Origin: Fimenecus sp045593645
GTDB taxonomy: Bacteria > Bacillota > Clostridia > Oscillospirales > Acutalibacteraceae
Length of the DNA stretch: 19,740 bases
Assembly: GCA_045593645.1 (NCBI GenBank)
Contig: JAZNWZ010000137.1
Span: 1 to 19,740, forward strand
Reading direction: 5' to 3'
A program made the translations under genes and the position numbers. How positions within the stretch are numbered: the first letter of the stretch is position 1; the number at the start of each line of letters is the position of its first letter. Shown here piece after piece: positions 6,457-13,839 of this stretch. The notes beneath the pieces were generated by a model. That model searched no databases, was not told where the DNA came from, and was given only the letters and a program-made list of their open reading frames with translations.

Positions 6457-8295
6457 TTATACCCTACCAAATTGTTTTTCTAATTCATATTTTGAGATTT
6501 CAATCATTACAGGTCTGCCGTGTGGACAGAAACGAACTTCATTGTCGTTAACAACTTGCTTTACTAATTCATAAAGTTCGGCGGTTGAGTTTTTATCCCC
6601 TGCTTTAATTGCACTTCTGCAAGCAACATTGTGATAAATCCAATCAAGGTGCTCGTTTGTAATATCTCGTCTGTTTTTAACGAGATATGAAGCAATTTCA
6701 TCAACAAGAGGGATAATATCACAATCGTCAAGATTTATTGGACAACTACGAACAATAACTGTTCCATTACCAAAATCTTCAATATCAAAGCCTGCTTCTG
6801 CTATTGTTTGAAGATTATCAGTTACTGCTATGTATTCTTCTTTGCCAAGAGTAACTGTAACAGGTGCTAAAAGCATTTGCTTGCCACTGTCAAATCTGTT
6901 GTTTTTAAGCTTATTGAAAATAATTCTCTCGTGTGCAGCGTGTTTATCGATAACACACAAAGTTCCATTAAGTTCAATAAGGATATATGTTTTATAAACT
7001 TCACCAATAAGGCGAATTTCATTTTCTTTTTGTGTAGTTGGAGTGATTTCAACAGTTTCTTTTGGTGTTTCTGCAACGGAAACCGGGAAATCGATTTTAA
7101 TTAAATCATCCTCGTCAGTTGAATAGTCATCAGTAACATCATTTAAGAATTCAGCCACTGATTTTTTATCAGTTAAAGGTTTTAGCACATTTTCTGTATA
7201 TGCAACATGCTCTTGTACTGTTGTTTGCTTAAATTCTTGTTGTGGTTTTGCAAAAATCTCGTTTAATATTGGTTTCTTTTCGGGAAGATTTGCTTGTTTA
7301 AGTGATGTATTTTCACTTAACGCAGTTTTAACTGCGTGGTAAACTGCGTCAAAAATTGCTTTTTCGTCAGAAAAACGGACTTCAATTTTTGATGGATGCA
7401 CATTAACATCAACAAGAGTTGGTGGAAGTGTTATAAAGAGTACACCACCTGGAAATTTGCCAACCATAACGCTGTTTTTGTAAGCATTTTCAAAAGCTGC
7501 CATAATTGTTGTGTTTTTCACACTTCGACCGTTTACGAAGAAATATTGCATACCTCGTGAGCCACGACAGTTAAATGGTGGAGTTACAAGACCTTTAACA
7601 GAAACATTACCAACAGTTCCGTCAACATTCAAAAGACCGTTTGAAAAGTCTTTACCGAATGCAGAGAAGCATACATTCTGCAAATTTCCGTCACCATTTG
7701 TTGTAAATACTTGTTTGCCGTCGCGAATAAAACGAATACTGATTTCAGGGTGAGAAAGTGCGAGCTTTTCAACTGCAGATGCAACGAAGTTACCCTCGCT
7801 GACATCTTTTTTGAGAAATTTCATTCTTGCAGGAGTGTTATAGAAAAGCTCACGGACAATCATAGTTGTACCTACGGCACAACCTGCGTCAGAGAAATCA
7901 GTTATAATTCCACCCTCGATTGTAAGGCTTGTACCCATTTCTTCAGTTGCAGTTTTGGTAATCATATTCACTTTTGAAACTGCTGCGATTGATGGCAACG
8001 CTTCGCCACGGAAACCGAGAGTTAAAATTGTGTTAAGGTCTTCGGCAGTTTTAATTTTACTTGTAGCGTGGCTTACAAATGCAGTTTTAACATCTTCACG
8101 GTCAATACCGCAACCGTCATCGGTAACGCGAATATATGAAATACCACCGTGTTGAATTTCAACAGTAATGGAAGTAGCACCTGCATCAACGGCATTTTCC
8201 ATAAGTTCTTTAACAACAGATGCAGGGCGTTCAACCACCTCACCTGCAGCGATTAAATCAGCCATATGTTTTGGGAGTTTATTTATTTTTGCCAT
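6457..8295 (-). CDS. mutL: DNA mismatch repair protein MutL
   Basis: This 612-residue MutL has the GHKL ATPase N-terminus: VKELMENAVDAG (28-39) with catalytic Glu30 and Mg-binding Asn34, DDGCGI (59-64) and GFRGEAL (94-100). A variable linker (about 330-425) leads to the C-terminal dimerisation/endonuclease domain. In Gram-positive MutL this domain nicks the nascent strand. The metal-site motif here is DKHAAHERIIFN (450-461), so D450, H452 and E456 are kept but the usual Gln and final Glu are Lys451 and Asn461. The other endonuclease motifs, ACRSAIKAG (558-566) and CPHGRP (590-595), are intact. It works with MutS encoded upstream; the two are separated by an unrecognised gene. The Shine-Dalgarno site is GAGGTGA. 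Confidence 0.97.
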   Translation of the reverse strand: MAKINKLPKHMADLIAAGEVVERPASVVKELMENAVDAGATSITVEIQHGGISYIRVTDDGCGIDREDVKTAFVSHATSKIKTAEDLNTILTLGFRGEALPSIAAVSKVNMITKTATEEMGTSLTIEGGIITDFSDAGCAVGTTMIVRELFYNTPARMKFLKKDVSEGNFVASAVEKLALSHPEISIRFIRDGKQVFTTNGDGNLQNVCFSAFGKDFSNGLLNVDGTVGNVSVKGLVTPPFNCRGSRGMQYFFVNGRSVKNTTIMAAFENAYKNSVMVGKFPGGVLFITLPPTLVDVNVHPSKIEVRFSDEKAIFDAVYHAVKTALSENTSLKQANLPEKKPILNEIFAKPQQEFKQTTVQEHVAYTENVLKPLTDKKSVAEFLNDVTDDYSTDEDDLIKIDFPVSVAETPKETVEITPTTQKENEIRLIGEVYKTYILIELNGTLCVIDKHAAHERIIFNKLKNNRFDSGKQMLLAPVTVTLGKEEYIAVTDNLQTIAEAGFDIEDFGNGTVIVRSCPINLDDCDIIPLVDEIASYLVKNRRDITNEHLDWIYHNVACRSAIKAGDKNSTAELYELVKQVVNDNEVRFCPHGRPVMIEISKYELEKQFGRV

Positions 8296-8314
8296 TGATG
8301 TTCACCTCGTTTAA

Positions 8315-8328
8315 ATGTAAAATGTAAA
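8315..8328 (+). repeat. Direct heptamer pair ATGTAAA x2
   Basis: Two perfect copies of ATGTAAA abut each other just upstream of mutL (8315-8321 and 8322-8328), followed by degenerate related sequence (GTTGTATTGTAT). Heptamer tandem runs with different unit sequences occur in the next gap too, on the other side of the unrecognised TPR-like gene. Confidence 0.6.
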
Positions 8329-8340
8329 GTTGTATTGTAT

Positions 8341-8376
8341 GGGATAGTGTAGACAGACAGGGATGTCTATCCCTAC
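8341..8376. repeat. Imperfect GC-richer inverted repeat in the mutL upstream gap
   Basis: GGGATAG (8341-8347) is inverted as CTATCCC (8367-8373). Inside it AGGGAT (8359-8364) pairs with ATCCCT (8369-8374) around a GTCT loop, and the tandem AGAC AGAC lies at 8351-8358. The segment is clearly more GC-rich than its surroundings and has alternative hairpin pairings, typical of small interspersed palindromic elements. No T-run follows, so it does not look like an intrinsic terminator. From memory, similar GTAGGGATAGACATCCC-type sequences recur between genes in gut clostridia; this could not be searched here. Confidence 0.55.
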
Positions 8377-8400
8377 GCGATATTCTTTCAAAATTATTTT

Positions 8401-8417
8401 ATATAGATATTCTATAT
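8401..8417. repeat. AT-rich palindrome ATATAGA-TAT-TCTATAT
   Basis: A perfect 7-bp inverted repeat with a 3-nt loop lies between the stop of the TPR-like gene and the GC-richer palindrome. A clean U-run is missing and the stem is all A/T except one pair, so terminator function is doubtful. It may be a chance structure in AT-rich DNA. Confidence 0.35.
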
Positions 8418-8429
8418 ATTTGTAATCCA

Positions 8430-9128
8430 CTACTTTGTAGTTGATTTATTGATAAAATATTTCACTTCATTCAGAAAATGCATAACATTTGATGTTATTT
8501 TTAATTTTTCATCATAATGATGCTTTTTTAATATTCCTTCTACTTTTCCAACATAATTTGGTTTGGAAATTTCAAGTGCTTGTTCGTAAAAAGCTTTTAC
8601 TTTATCTTTTTGACCATAGTGCAATGCAATTACAATTTGTGCAATTGTAAATCTAAATTCATTATTTTTAATAGATTTAGAAAATTCATCAGTATTAGAA
8701 AACAATTTGAAGTATTCTTCTAATTCAGGCGAATACTCAAAATTATCAATTTGAAGTTTCATCCACAATAGTTCAATTGATAAATATTCAATATATGCTT
8801 GTTGCTCAGGACCAAGTGCTTTTAACGCTAATACATATGAATCATATGCACTTTTTTCGTCTTGCATTCTTTCGTATATTTTTCCTATAAATAAATATGA
8901 AGTATATGTTGTATACCAACCATCTTCATAGTTGTCAAGTCCAAACTTAATAAGTTTAATGGCTTGTTCTGCATTTTCAAGTGGAAATTGAATTGCTGTA
9001 GTATAACAATGTTGACGCCTATGATAATTACTTTTTGTTCTTTTTAAGAGTTTTTGAAGTTCTATAAAATCCTCATCAGACATTCCCTGCTCAATGATTT
9101 TATTTTTAAATTCTTCAATTTTACTCAT
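8430..9128 (-). CDS. Unrecognised TPR-like cytosolic protein between mutS and mutL
   Basis: I do not recognise this 232-residue protein. It has no signal peptide or membrane segment and is strongly helical, rich in Lys, Glu, Tyr and Phe. Residues about 76-105 (SYLFIGKIYERMQDEKSAYD and on to ALKAL) fit a tetratricopeptide repeat, preceded by a second helix pair around 48-68 (ENAEQAIKLIKFGLDNYEDG). Further helical hairpins continue to about 215. TPR proteins normally bind other proteins or peptides; no catalytic motif is seen. The ATG at 9126-9128 follows AAAGGAT by 7 nt and the frame has no interruption, so it is probably expressed. It separates mutS from mutL, which are normally adjacent, and is flanked on both sides by repeat-bearing gaps of about 115-135 bp. 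Insertion into the operon is therefore plausible (inference). Confidence 0.75.
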   Translation of the reverse strand: MSKIEEFKNKIIEQGMSDEDFIELQKLLKRTKSNYHRRQHCYTTAIQFPLENAEQAIKLIKFGLDNYEDGWYTTYTSYLFIGKIYERMQDEKSAYDSYVLALKALGPEQQAYIEYLSIELLWMKLQIDNFEYSPELEEYFKLFSNTDEFSKSIKNNEFRFTIAQIVIALHYGQKDKVKAFYEQALEISKPNYVGKVEGILKKHHYDEKLKITSNVMHFLNEVKYFINKSTTK

Positions 9129-9163
9129 AGTTAAAATCCTTTCAGAAAACTATCATATTTCGA

Positions 9164-9177
9164 GTGAATTGTGAATT
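9164..9177 (+). repeat. Direct heptamer pair GTGAATT x2
   Basis: Two abutting copies of GTGAATT lie in the gap between mutS and the TPR-like gene. Eight bases on is a perfect 12-bp palindrome, CAATTATAATTG (9185-9196), and then the TTTGCNN heptamer array. Together these account for most of this 115-bp gap. I see no convincing promoter in it. Confidence 0.55.
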
Positions 9178-9213
9178 ACCTCTACAATTATAATTGCAAT
9201 GCAGTTACAACGT

Positions 9214-9241
9214 TTTGCGCTTTGCACTTTGCATTTTGCGT
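9214..9241 (+). repeat. Tandem heptamer array TTTGCNN x4
   Basis: Four contiguous 7-bp units share TTTGC and vary in the last two bases: TTTGCGC, TTTGCAC, TTTGCAT, TTTGCGT. The array ends 2 bp before the mutS stop codon (9244-9246). On the transcribed minus strand it reads as GCAAA-containing heptamers. Repeat units with a conserved core and drifting flank imply expansion by slippage or copying of an interspersed element. It is not CRISPR: the units are too short and there are no spacers. Confidence 0.75.
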
Positions 9242-9243
9242 TT

Positions 9244-11853
9244 TTAGTTCTTCGCTTTGTCGATGAGTTCGTAGAGAAGTCCCATTGCTTCGATTGGGGT
9301 TAGGGTGTTTATATCGACTGTGCGAAGTCTGTCCATAATGTATTCTCTTGAATTTGATTCAAAGGACATCTGGAACTGTGGCTCTTCTTTTTCTTCTGGA
9401 ATATCTGCAACCATTTTAGGTTTCATTAAGTCGTTATCTTCCAAAGTTTTAAGAATTGCTTTTGCTCGTTTAATTACATTGTCAGGCACGCCTGCAAGTT
9501 TAGCAACTTCAATACCGTAAGAGCCATCAGCACCGCCACGAACAATTCTTCTTAAGAATGTAATATCATCGCCACGCTTTTTAACTGCGATATTATAATT
9601 CATTACACCATCAACTGTGCCCTCTAACTCTGACAACTCGTGATAGTGAGTTGCAAAAAGTGTTTTTGCACCGATTTTCTTTTTATCAGCAATATACTCA
9701 ACTACTGAACGAGCAATACTCATACCGTCAAAAGTAGAAGTACCGCGACCGATTTCATCAAGAATTATAAGGCTATTTTTTGTTGCATATTTAAGAATTT
9801 CTGCAACCTCATTCATTTCAACCATAAATGTTGACTGACCTGATGCTAAATCGTCAGATGCACCAACACGAGTGAAAATGCTGTCAACAATGCCGATATC
9901 GGCTGATTTTGCAGGAACAAAGCAACCCATTTGCGCCATAATTGTTATAATTGCAATTTGACGCATATATGTGGATTTACCTGCCATATTAGGACCTGTA
10001 ATTACTGCCATACGGTTGTCTTCACAATCAAGAATTGTGTCGTTAGGCACAAACATTGTGTGCTTTTGCAAGACTTCAATTACAGGATGTCTACCCTCAT
10101 AGATTTTAATAATGCCCTTTCCGTTTATGTCAGGTCTTGTATAGTTATTTTGAACAGATACAGTTGCCATTGAGCAAAGCACATCAAGAAGTGCAATTGC
10201 ATGTGCTGTTCTTTGTGTTCTTAAATATTCACCTGCAATTTTTTTACGAATAGAGTTGAAAATCTCATATTCGAGACCAACAATTCTCTCTTGAGCACCG
10301 AGCACCTTTGTTTCAAGTTCTTTAAGTTCTTGAGTTATAAATCTTTCACAGTTTGAAAGTGTTTGTTTACGAATATATGTATCAGGTACCAATTCTTTAT
10401 ATGAATTAAGTACTTCAAAATAATAGCCAAACACTTTATTGTAGCCAATACGAAGCTTCTTAATGCCTGTTTTTTCTTGTTCTTCCATTTCAAGCTTTGC
10501 AAGAATGTTTTTGCCACCGTTTACAATGTCGCGAAGTTCGTCCAGTTCTTTATTGAAACCATCTTTAATCATTCCACCCTCGCGAACAGAAAATGGCGCA
10601 TCTTCTTTTATTGAGACACTTATAAGTGAATAAATATCTTTAAGGGTGTCAAGCTCATCAAAAATATATTTCAAAAGCTTTGAATTTGTTTTTGAAAGAT
10701 TTGATTTAAGCTCTGGCAAAACTGAAAGTGTTGACTGTAATGACAAAAGTTCTTTAGCATTTGCAGTGTTATAAACAACTCTTGTCATAAGTCGTTCAAT
10801 ATCATAAACGCATATCATAAGTTTTGTTTCACTCTCACGAAGCTCTGTGTTGTTATAAAGCTCGTCCACAGCATTAAGTCGCTTTGAGATTTCAACACAA
10901 TCGTATAATGGACGCTCAATAAATGAACGAAGCATTCTTTTGCCCATTGCAGTTTTAGTTTTATCAAGCACCCAAAGAAGTGAGCCCCGCTTTTCACGGT
11001 CTCTCATTGTTTCAATAAGTTCAAGATTTCTAACTGCTGAAATACCAAGTTTCATATACTTTGCATCAGTATAGAAATTTATATTCTTAATATTATCAAG
11101 CTCTCGTTTTTGAGTTGATTTTAAATATGCTAATGCTGCACCCAATGCACTAATTGCACAAGTTCTTTGATTTAAAGAGAGAGTTGCTAAATCGTTAGTA
11201 TCAAAGTGCTCTTTGCATACTTTTTCTGCATTTTCATATTCAAACTCTTCAATTAATAATTCAACAGATGCTTCAAGTTTTTTAGATATAAAATCAGCAA
11301 AGGATTTAAATGAAACAACTTGTTTGTTGAGAATAATTTCTGTTGGGTTATATCTGCCCATTTCGTTGATTACTCGTTGTTCAATATTCTCTTCAAATTC
11401 TGTTAAATTGACTTCACCTGTTGAAATATCAATAAAGCAAAGCCCAACTTTACTTTCAGCTGAGCAAACACTTGCAAGGTAATTGTTTTTTGATTCGTCA
11501 AGCATTGAACTTTCAATAACTGTACCCGGTGTAATAACACGAATAACATCACGCTTTACAATGCCTTTTGCAAGGGCTGGGTCTTCCATTTGTTCACAGA
11601 TTGCTACCTTGTAGCCTTTTGACACAAGTTTTGCAATATAGCCATCTGCACTATGGAACGGAACGCCACACATTGGGGCACGCTCTTCTTGACCACAATC
11701 GCGACCTGTAAGGACAAGTTCAAGCTCTTTTGATGCGGTTTTTGCATCATCAAAGAACATCTCGTAAAAGTCGCCAAGTCGGAACAGCAATATGGTGTCT
11801 TGATAATTTTCTTTTATTTGAAAGTATTGTTGCATCATTGGGGAAAGTGCCAT
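9244..11853 (-). CDS. mutS: DNA mismatch recognition protein MutS
   Basis: This 869-residue MutS recognises base mismatches and small loops and, with ATP, recruits MutL. The N-terminal mismatch-binding domain carries the Phe-x-Glu wedge in GDFYEMF (27-33; Phe29, Glu31). Connector, lever and clamp domains follow. The ATPase domain contains Walker A GPNMAGKST (620-628), the STFMVEMNE segment (674-682), Walker B LIILDEIGRGTS (695-706) and ATHYHEL (734-740). The C-terminus ends with the usual dimerisation helix region. Length and motifs are standard. The ATG follows GAAGGAA. It lies downstream of the ricA-like gene across a 105-bp gap that holds a three-hairpin element, and upstream of the unrecognised TPR-like gene rather than directly before mutL. 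Confidence 0.98.
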   Translation of the reverse strand: MALSPMMQQYFQIKENYQDTILLFRLGDFYEMFFDDAKTASKELELVLTGRDCGQEERAPMCGVPFHSADGYIAKLVSKGYKVAICEQMEDPALAKGIVKRDVIRVITPGTVIESSMLDESKNNYLASVCSAESKVGLCFIDISTGEVNLTEFEENIEQRVINEMGRYNPTEIILNKQVVSFKSFADFISKKLEASVELLIEEFEYENAEKVCKEHFDTNDLATLSLNQRTCAISALGAALAYLKSTQKRELDNIKNINFYTDAKYMKLGISAVRNLELIETMRDREKRGSLLWVLDKTKTAMGKRMLRSFIERPLYDCVEISKRLNAVDELYNNTELRESETKLMICVYDIERLMTRVVYNTANAKELLSLQSTLSVLPELKSNLSKTNSKLLKYIFDELDTLKDIYSLISVSIKEDAPFSVREGGMIKDGFNKELDELRDIVNGGKNILAKLEMEEQEKTGIKKLRIGYNKVFGYYFEVLNSYKELVPDTYIRKQTLSNCERFITQELKELETKVLGAQERIVGLEYEIFNSIRKKIAGEYLRTQRTAHAIALLDVLCSMATVSVQNNYTRPDINGKGIIKIYEGRHPVIEVLQKHTMFVPNDTILDCEDNRMAVITGPNMAGKSTYMRQIAIITIMAQMGCFVPAKSADIGIVDSIFTRVGASDDLASGQSTFMVEMNEVAEILKYATKNSLIILDEIGRGTSTFDGMSIARSVVEYIADKKKIGAKTLFATHYHELSELEGTVDGVMNYNIAVKKRGDDITFLRRIVRGGADGSYGIEVAKLAGVPDNVIKRAKAILKTLEDNDLMKPKMVADIPEEKEEPQFQMSFESNSREYIMDRLRTVDINTLTPIEAMGLLYELIDKAKN

Positions 11854-11884
11854 ATTTTTAATTCCTTCTCGATAAATAGATTTT

Positions 11885-11939
11885 TGAGGGGGTTGACCCC
11901 TCAGTCAGCTTCGCTGACAGCTCCCCTTTCAAGGGAGCC
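11885..11939. repeat. Three-hairpin GC-rich intergenic element
   Basis: Three consecutive stem-loops abut one another. TGAGGGG (11885-11891) pairs with CCCCTCA (11897-11903). GTCAGC (11904-11909) pairs with GCTGAC (11913-11918) around TTC. GCTCCC (11920-11925) pairs with GGGAGC (11933-11938). The GC-rich block fills most of the 105-bp gap between the ricA-like gene and mutS and contrasts sharply with the AT-rich surroundings. I recall closely similar modules (CCCTCAGTCAGCTTCGCTGA-type) scattered between genes in many gut Firmicutes genomes, which suggests a MITE- or REP-like element. No terminator-like T-run follows on the minus strand, so read-through into mutS remains possible. Confidence 0.8.
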
Positions 11940-11958
11940 GAGAGCGATTAGATTTTGA

Positions 11959-12387
11959 TTAGTGACTACAACCTTCGTCACCACAGTCGCAATGACAACC
12001 TGAGCAGTCGCCACCACATTGATGAGCAGTTGGGTCGCAAGTATCAGGGTCATCACCATTTACACACATAGCAAGAATGCCTGTAAGATAGTTCATAAGG
12101 TCATCCATTTCTTTTCTTGCCATTTCGTAGTTTCTCATATTTTCGTTCATCATAATTTCTGTGTAAACGCCACGAAATTCTTCATCATAAGCCTTCATTT
12201 TTTCTTCGTTTGGCTCTTCCTTTGATGCCTCGTGTTGATAAGAAACTTGGATAAGTTGAATTCTGCTCATAAGTTCATTAAGAGCTGTATCTTGCTCGTT
12301 AGCTTCAATAGCCTTTTTCATAGCAAGGTATCTTTCATCTTGTTGGATTGCTTTACCAAGTTCTCTTGTAAGTTTTTCGATTGACAT
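11959..12387 (-). CDS. YlbF-family regulator, RicA/YmcA-like, with Cys-rich C-terminus
   Basis: This 142-residue helical protein has the YlbF/YmcA domain over about residues 1-105 (EKLTRELGKAIQQDERYLAM and NEDxx-type helices). The last 35 residues hold eight Cys (108, 117, 124, 128, 131, 133, 135, 140) and three His. In Bacillus subtilis YmcA (RicA), YlbF (RicF) and YaaT (RicT) form a complex that carries Fe-S clusters and modulates RNase Y-dependent RNA processing and development. The gene directly follows miaB and precedes mutS, exactly where ymcA sits in Bacillus, which favours RicA over RicF. The Cys tail probably binds an Fe-S cluster or other metal (inference). The ATG follows AAAGGAG. 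Cytosolic; no partner genes are in view. Confidence 0.85.
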   Translation of the reverse strand: MSIEKLTRELGKAIQQDERYLAMKKAIEANEQDTALNELMSRIQLIQVSYQHEASKEEPNEEKMKAYDEEFRGVYTEIMMNENMRNYEMARKEMDDLMNYLTGILAMCVNGDDPDTCDPTAHQCGGDCSGCHCDCGDEGCSH

Positions 12388-12427
12388 TGTTTTTTGCTCC
12401 TTTATTTTAAATAAATTTTTGATAGAT

Positions 12428-13837
12428 TTATACTAATTCTCCACGTACGAGCCAATTAAGTGGTTCGGTTACTTTTACATGACAGAATTTGCCGATTAAA
12501 CTTTGGTCTGTTGATGGAAATTCAATTATCACATTGCCATCAGTACGACCTGCCATATAGCCTGAAAGAGTTTTACTTTCACCCTCACAAAGTACTCTAT
12601 ATGTTTTACCAAGCATATTTGCACTGTGTGTGCTTGCTATTGATTCTTGCAAATCACAAAGCTCTTTAAACCATTTATTCTTTTCTTCATAAGTTACAGG
12701 GTCGTCCATCAAAGATGCCTTTGTACCCTTTCTAGACGAGAAAATAAATGTAAAAAGTGAAGTAAAGCCAACTTCTTTTACAAGTGATAAAGTATCACAG
12801 AATTCTTCATAAGTTTCACCAGGAAAGCCCACGATAACATCACTTGTAAGTGAAAGGCCTTCAATTTTCTCTTTAGCATAATCAATAAGCTCAAGATATT
12901 GCTCGCGAGTGTATCTTCTATTCATTTCTTTAAGAATTCTGTTATTACCAGATTGGAATGGAAGATGAATATGCTTTGATGCTTTTTCACACTCTGCAAT
13001 AGTATCGATTAACTCTTTTGTGCAGTCCTTTGGATGAGAAGTCATAAAGCGAATTGTAAACTCACCGTCAAGAGCATTGATTTGACGAATAAGCTTTGAA
13101 AAATTTATATCTTCTTTAAGTCCTTTGCCATAAGAGTTAACATTTTGACCTAAAAGTGTGATATCTTTATAGCCTTGTGCAATAATCTCTTTAACCTCAG
13201 CCATAATATCTTCTGACTTTCTGCTACGCTCTCTGCCTCTGACATAAGGCACAACACAATAACTGCAGAAATTATCACAACCATACATAATTGGAAGCCA
13301 AGCTTTTGCAGAGTTATCACGGACTGCAGGCATACCCTCAGCAATTTCACCATCAATATCAAGTTTTGACACTACACGTTTGCCACGAGTAAGATATTCT
13401 TTCCAAAGAGATGGAATAAGATATTGACCATGAGTACCAAATACAATATCAACAAATGGATAGCTATTATAAATTTTATCACGGATATGCTGTTGCTCCA
13501 TCATACAACCACAAAGAGCAATAATGAGGTTTGGATTTGACTGCTTTAATTTTTTAATAGCACCAACATTACCAAATACTCTATCTTCAGCATGCTCACG
13601 AATTGCACAAGTGTTGTAGAGAATAAGGTCAGCATTTTCTTTCTCTTCAGTCATATCATAACCCATAAGCTTGAGCATACCCTTAATTCTTTCACTGTCA
13701 GCCACATTGCCTTGACAACCATAGGTATGGACAAATGCTTTTGGTGTGTCGTTATGACGAAGAGCCAAAAGATTTGCAACTTCTTCTGCTATTTTATACT
13801 GTTTTTCAATTTCTGTTTTGTTTACAAAATTAGTCAA
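12428..13837 (-). CDS. miaB: tRNA-2-methylthio-N6-dimethylallyladenosine synthase
   Basis: MiaB is a radical SAM methylthiotransferase that converts i6A37 to ms2i6A37 in tRNA, the step after MiaA, which is encoded in the same series. The N-terminal UPF0004 domain supplies the auxiliary cluster Cys at 41 (TYGCQ), 77 (NTCAIR) and 111 (CGCMMEQ). The radical SAM triad is in YGCDNFCSYCVVPYVRGRE (Cys187, 191, 194), with LLGQNVNSYG and HLPFQSGN further on. A TRAM domain occupies about 405-469. The 469-residue length is normal. The apparent start is TTG (13835-13837): no in-frame Met precedes the first motif, and AAAGGG lies 9 nt upstream. It begins 2 nt after the alpha/beta hydrolase stop, so the two are coupled. 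Confidence 0.96.
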   Translation of the reverse strand: MTNFVNKTEIEKQYKIAEEVANLLALRHNDTPKAFVHTYGCQGNVADSERIKGMLKLMGYDMTEEKENADLILYNTCAIREHAEDRVFGNVGAIKKLKQSNPNLIIALCGCMMEQQHIRDKIYNSYPFVDIVFGTHGQYLIPSLWKEYLTRGKRVVSKLDIDGEIAEGMPAVRDNSAKAWLPIMYGCDNFCSYCVVPYVRGRERSRKSEDIMAEVKEIIAQGYKDITLLGQNVNSYGKGLKEDINFSKLIRQINALDGEFTIRFMTSHPKDCTKELIDTIAECEKASKHIHLPFQSGNNRILKEMNRRYTREQYLELIDYAKEKIEGLSLTSDVIVGFPGETYEEFCDTLSLVKEVGFTSLFTFIFSSRKGTKASLMDDPVTYEEKNKWFKELCDLQESIASTHSANMLGKTYRVLCEGESKTLSGYMAGRTDGNVIIEFPSTDQSLIGKFCHVKVTEPLNWLVRGELV

Positions 13838-13839
13838 GT

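Noticed and set aside
8430..9128. Toxin, defence or MMR accessory enzyme assignment for the gene between mutS and mutL
   Set aside because: No catalytic or DNA-binding motif is visible; only a TPR-like helical pattern can be supported.
9214..9241. Possible CRISPR array
   Set aside because: Units are 7 bp and contiguous with no unique spacers, and no cas genes occur in the window.
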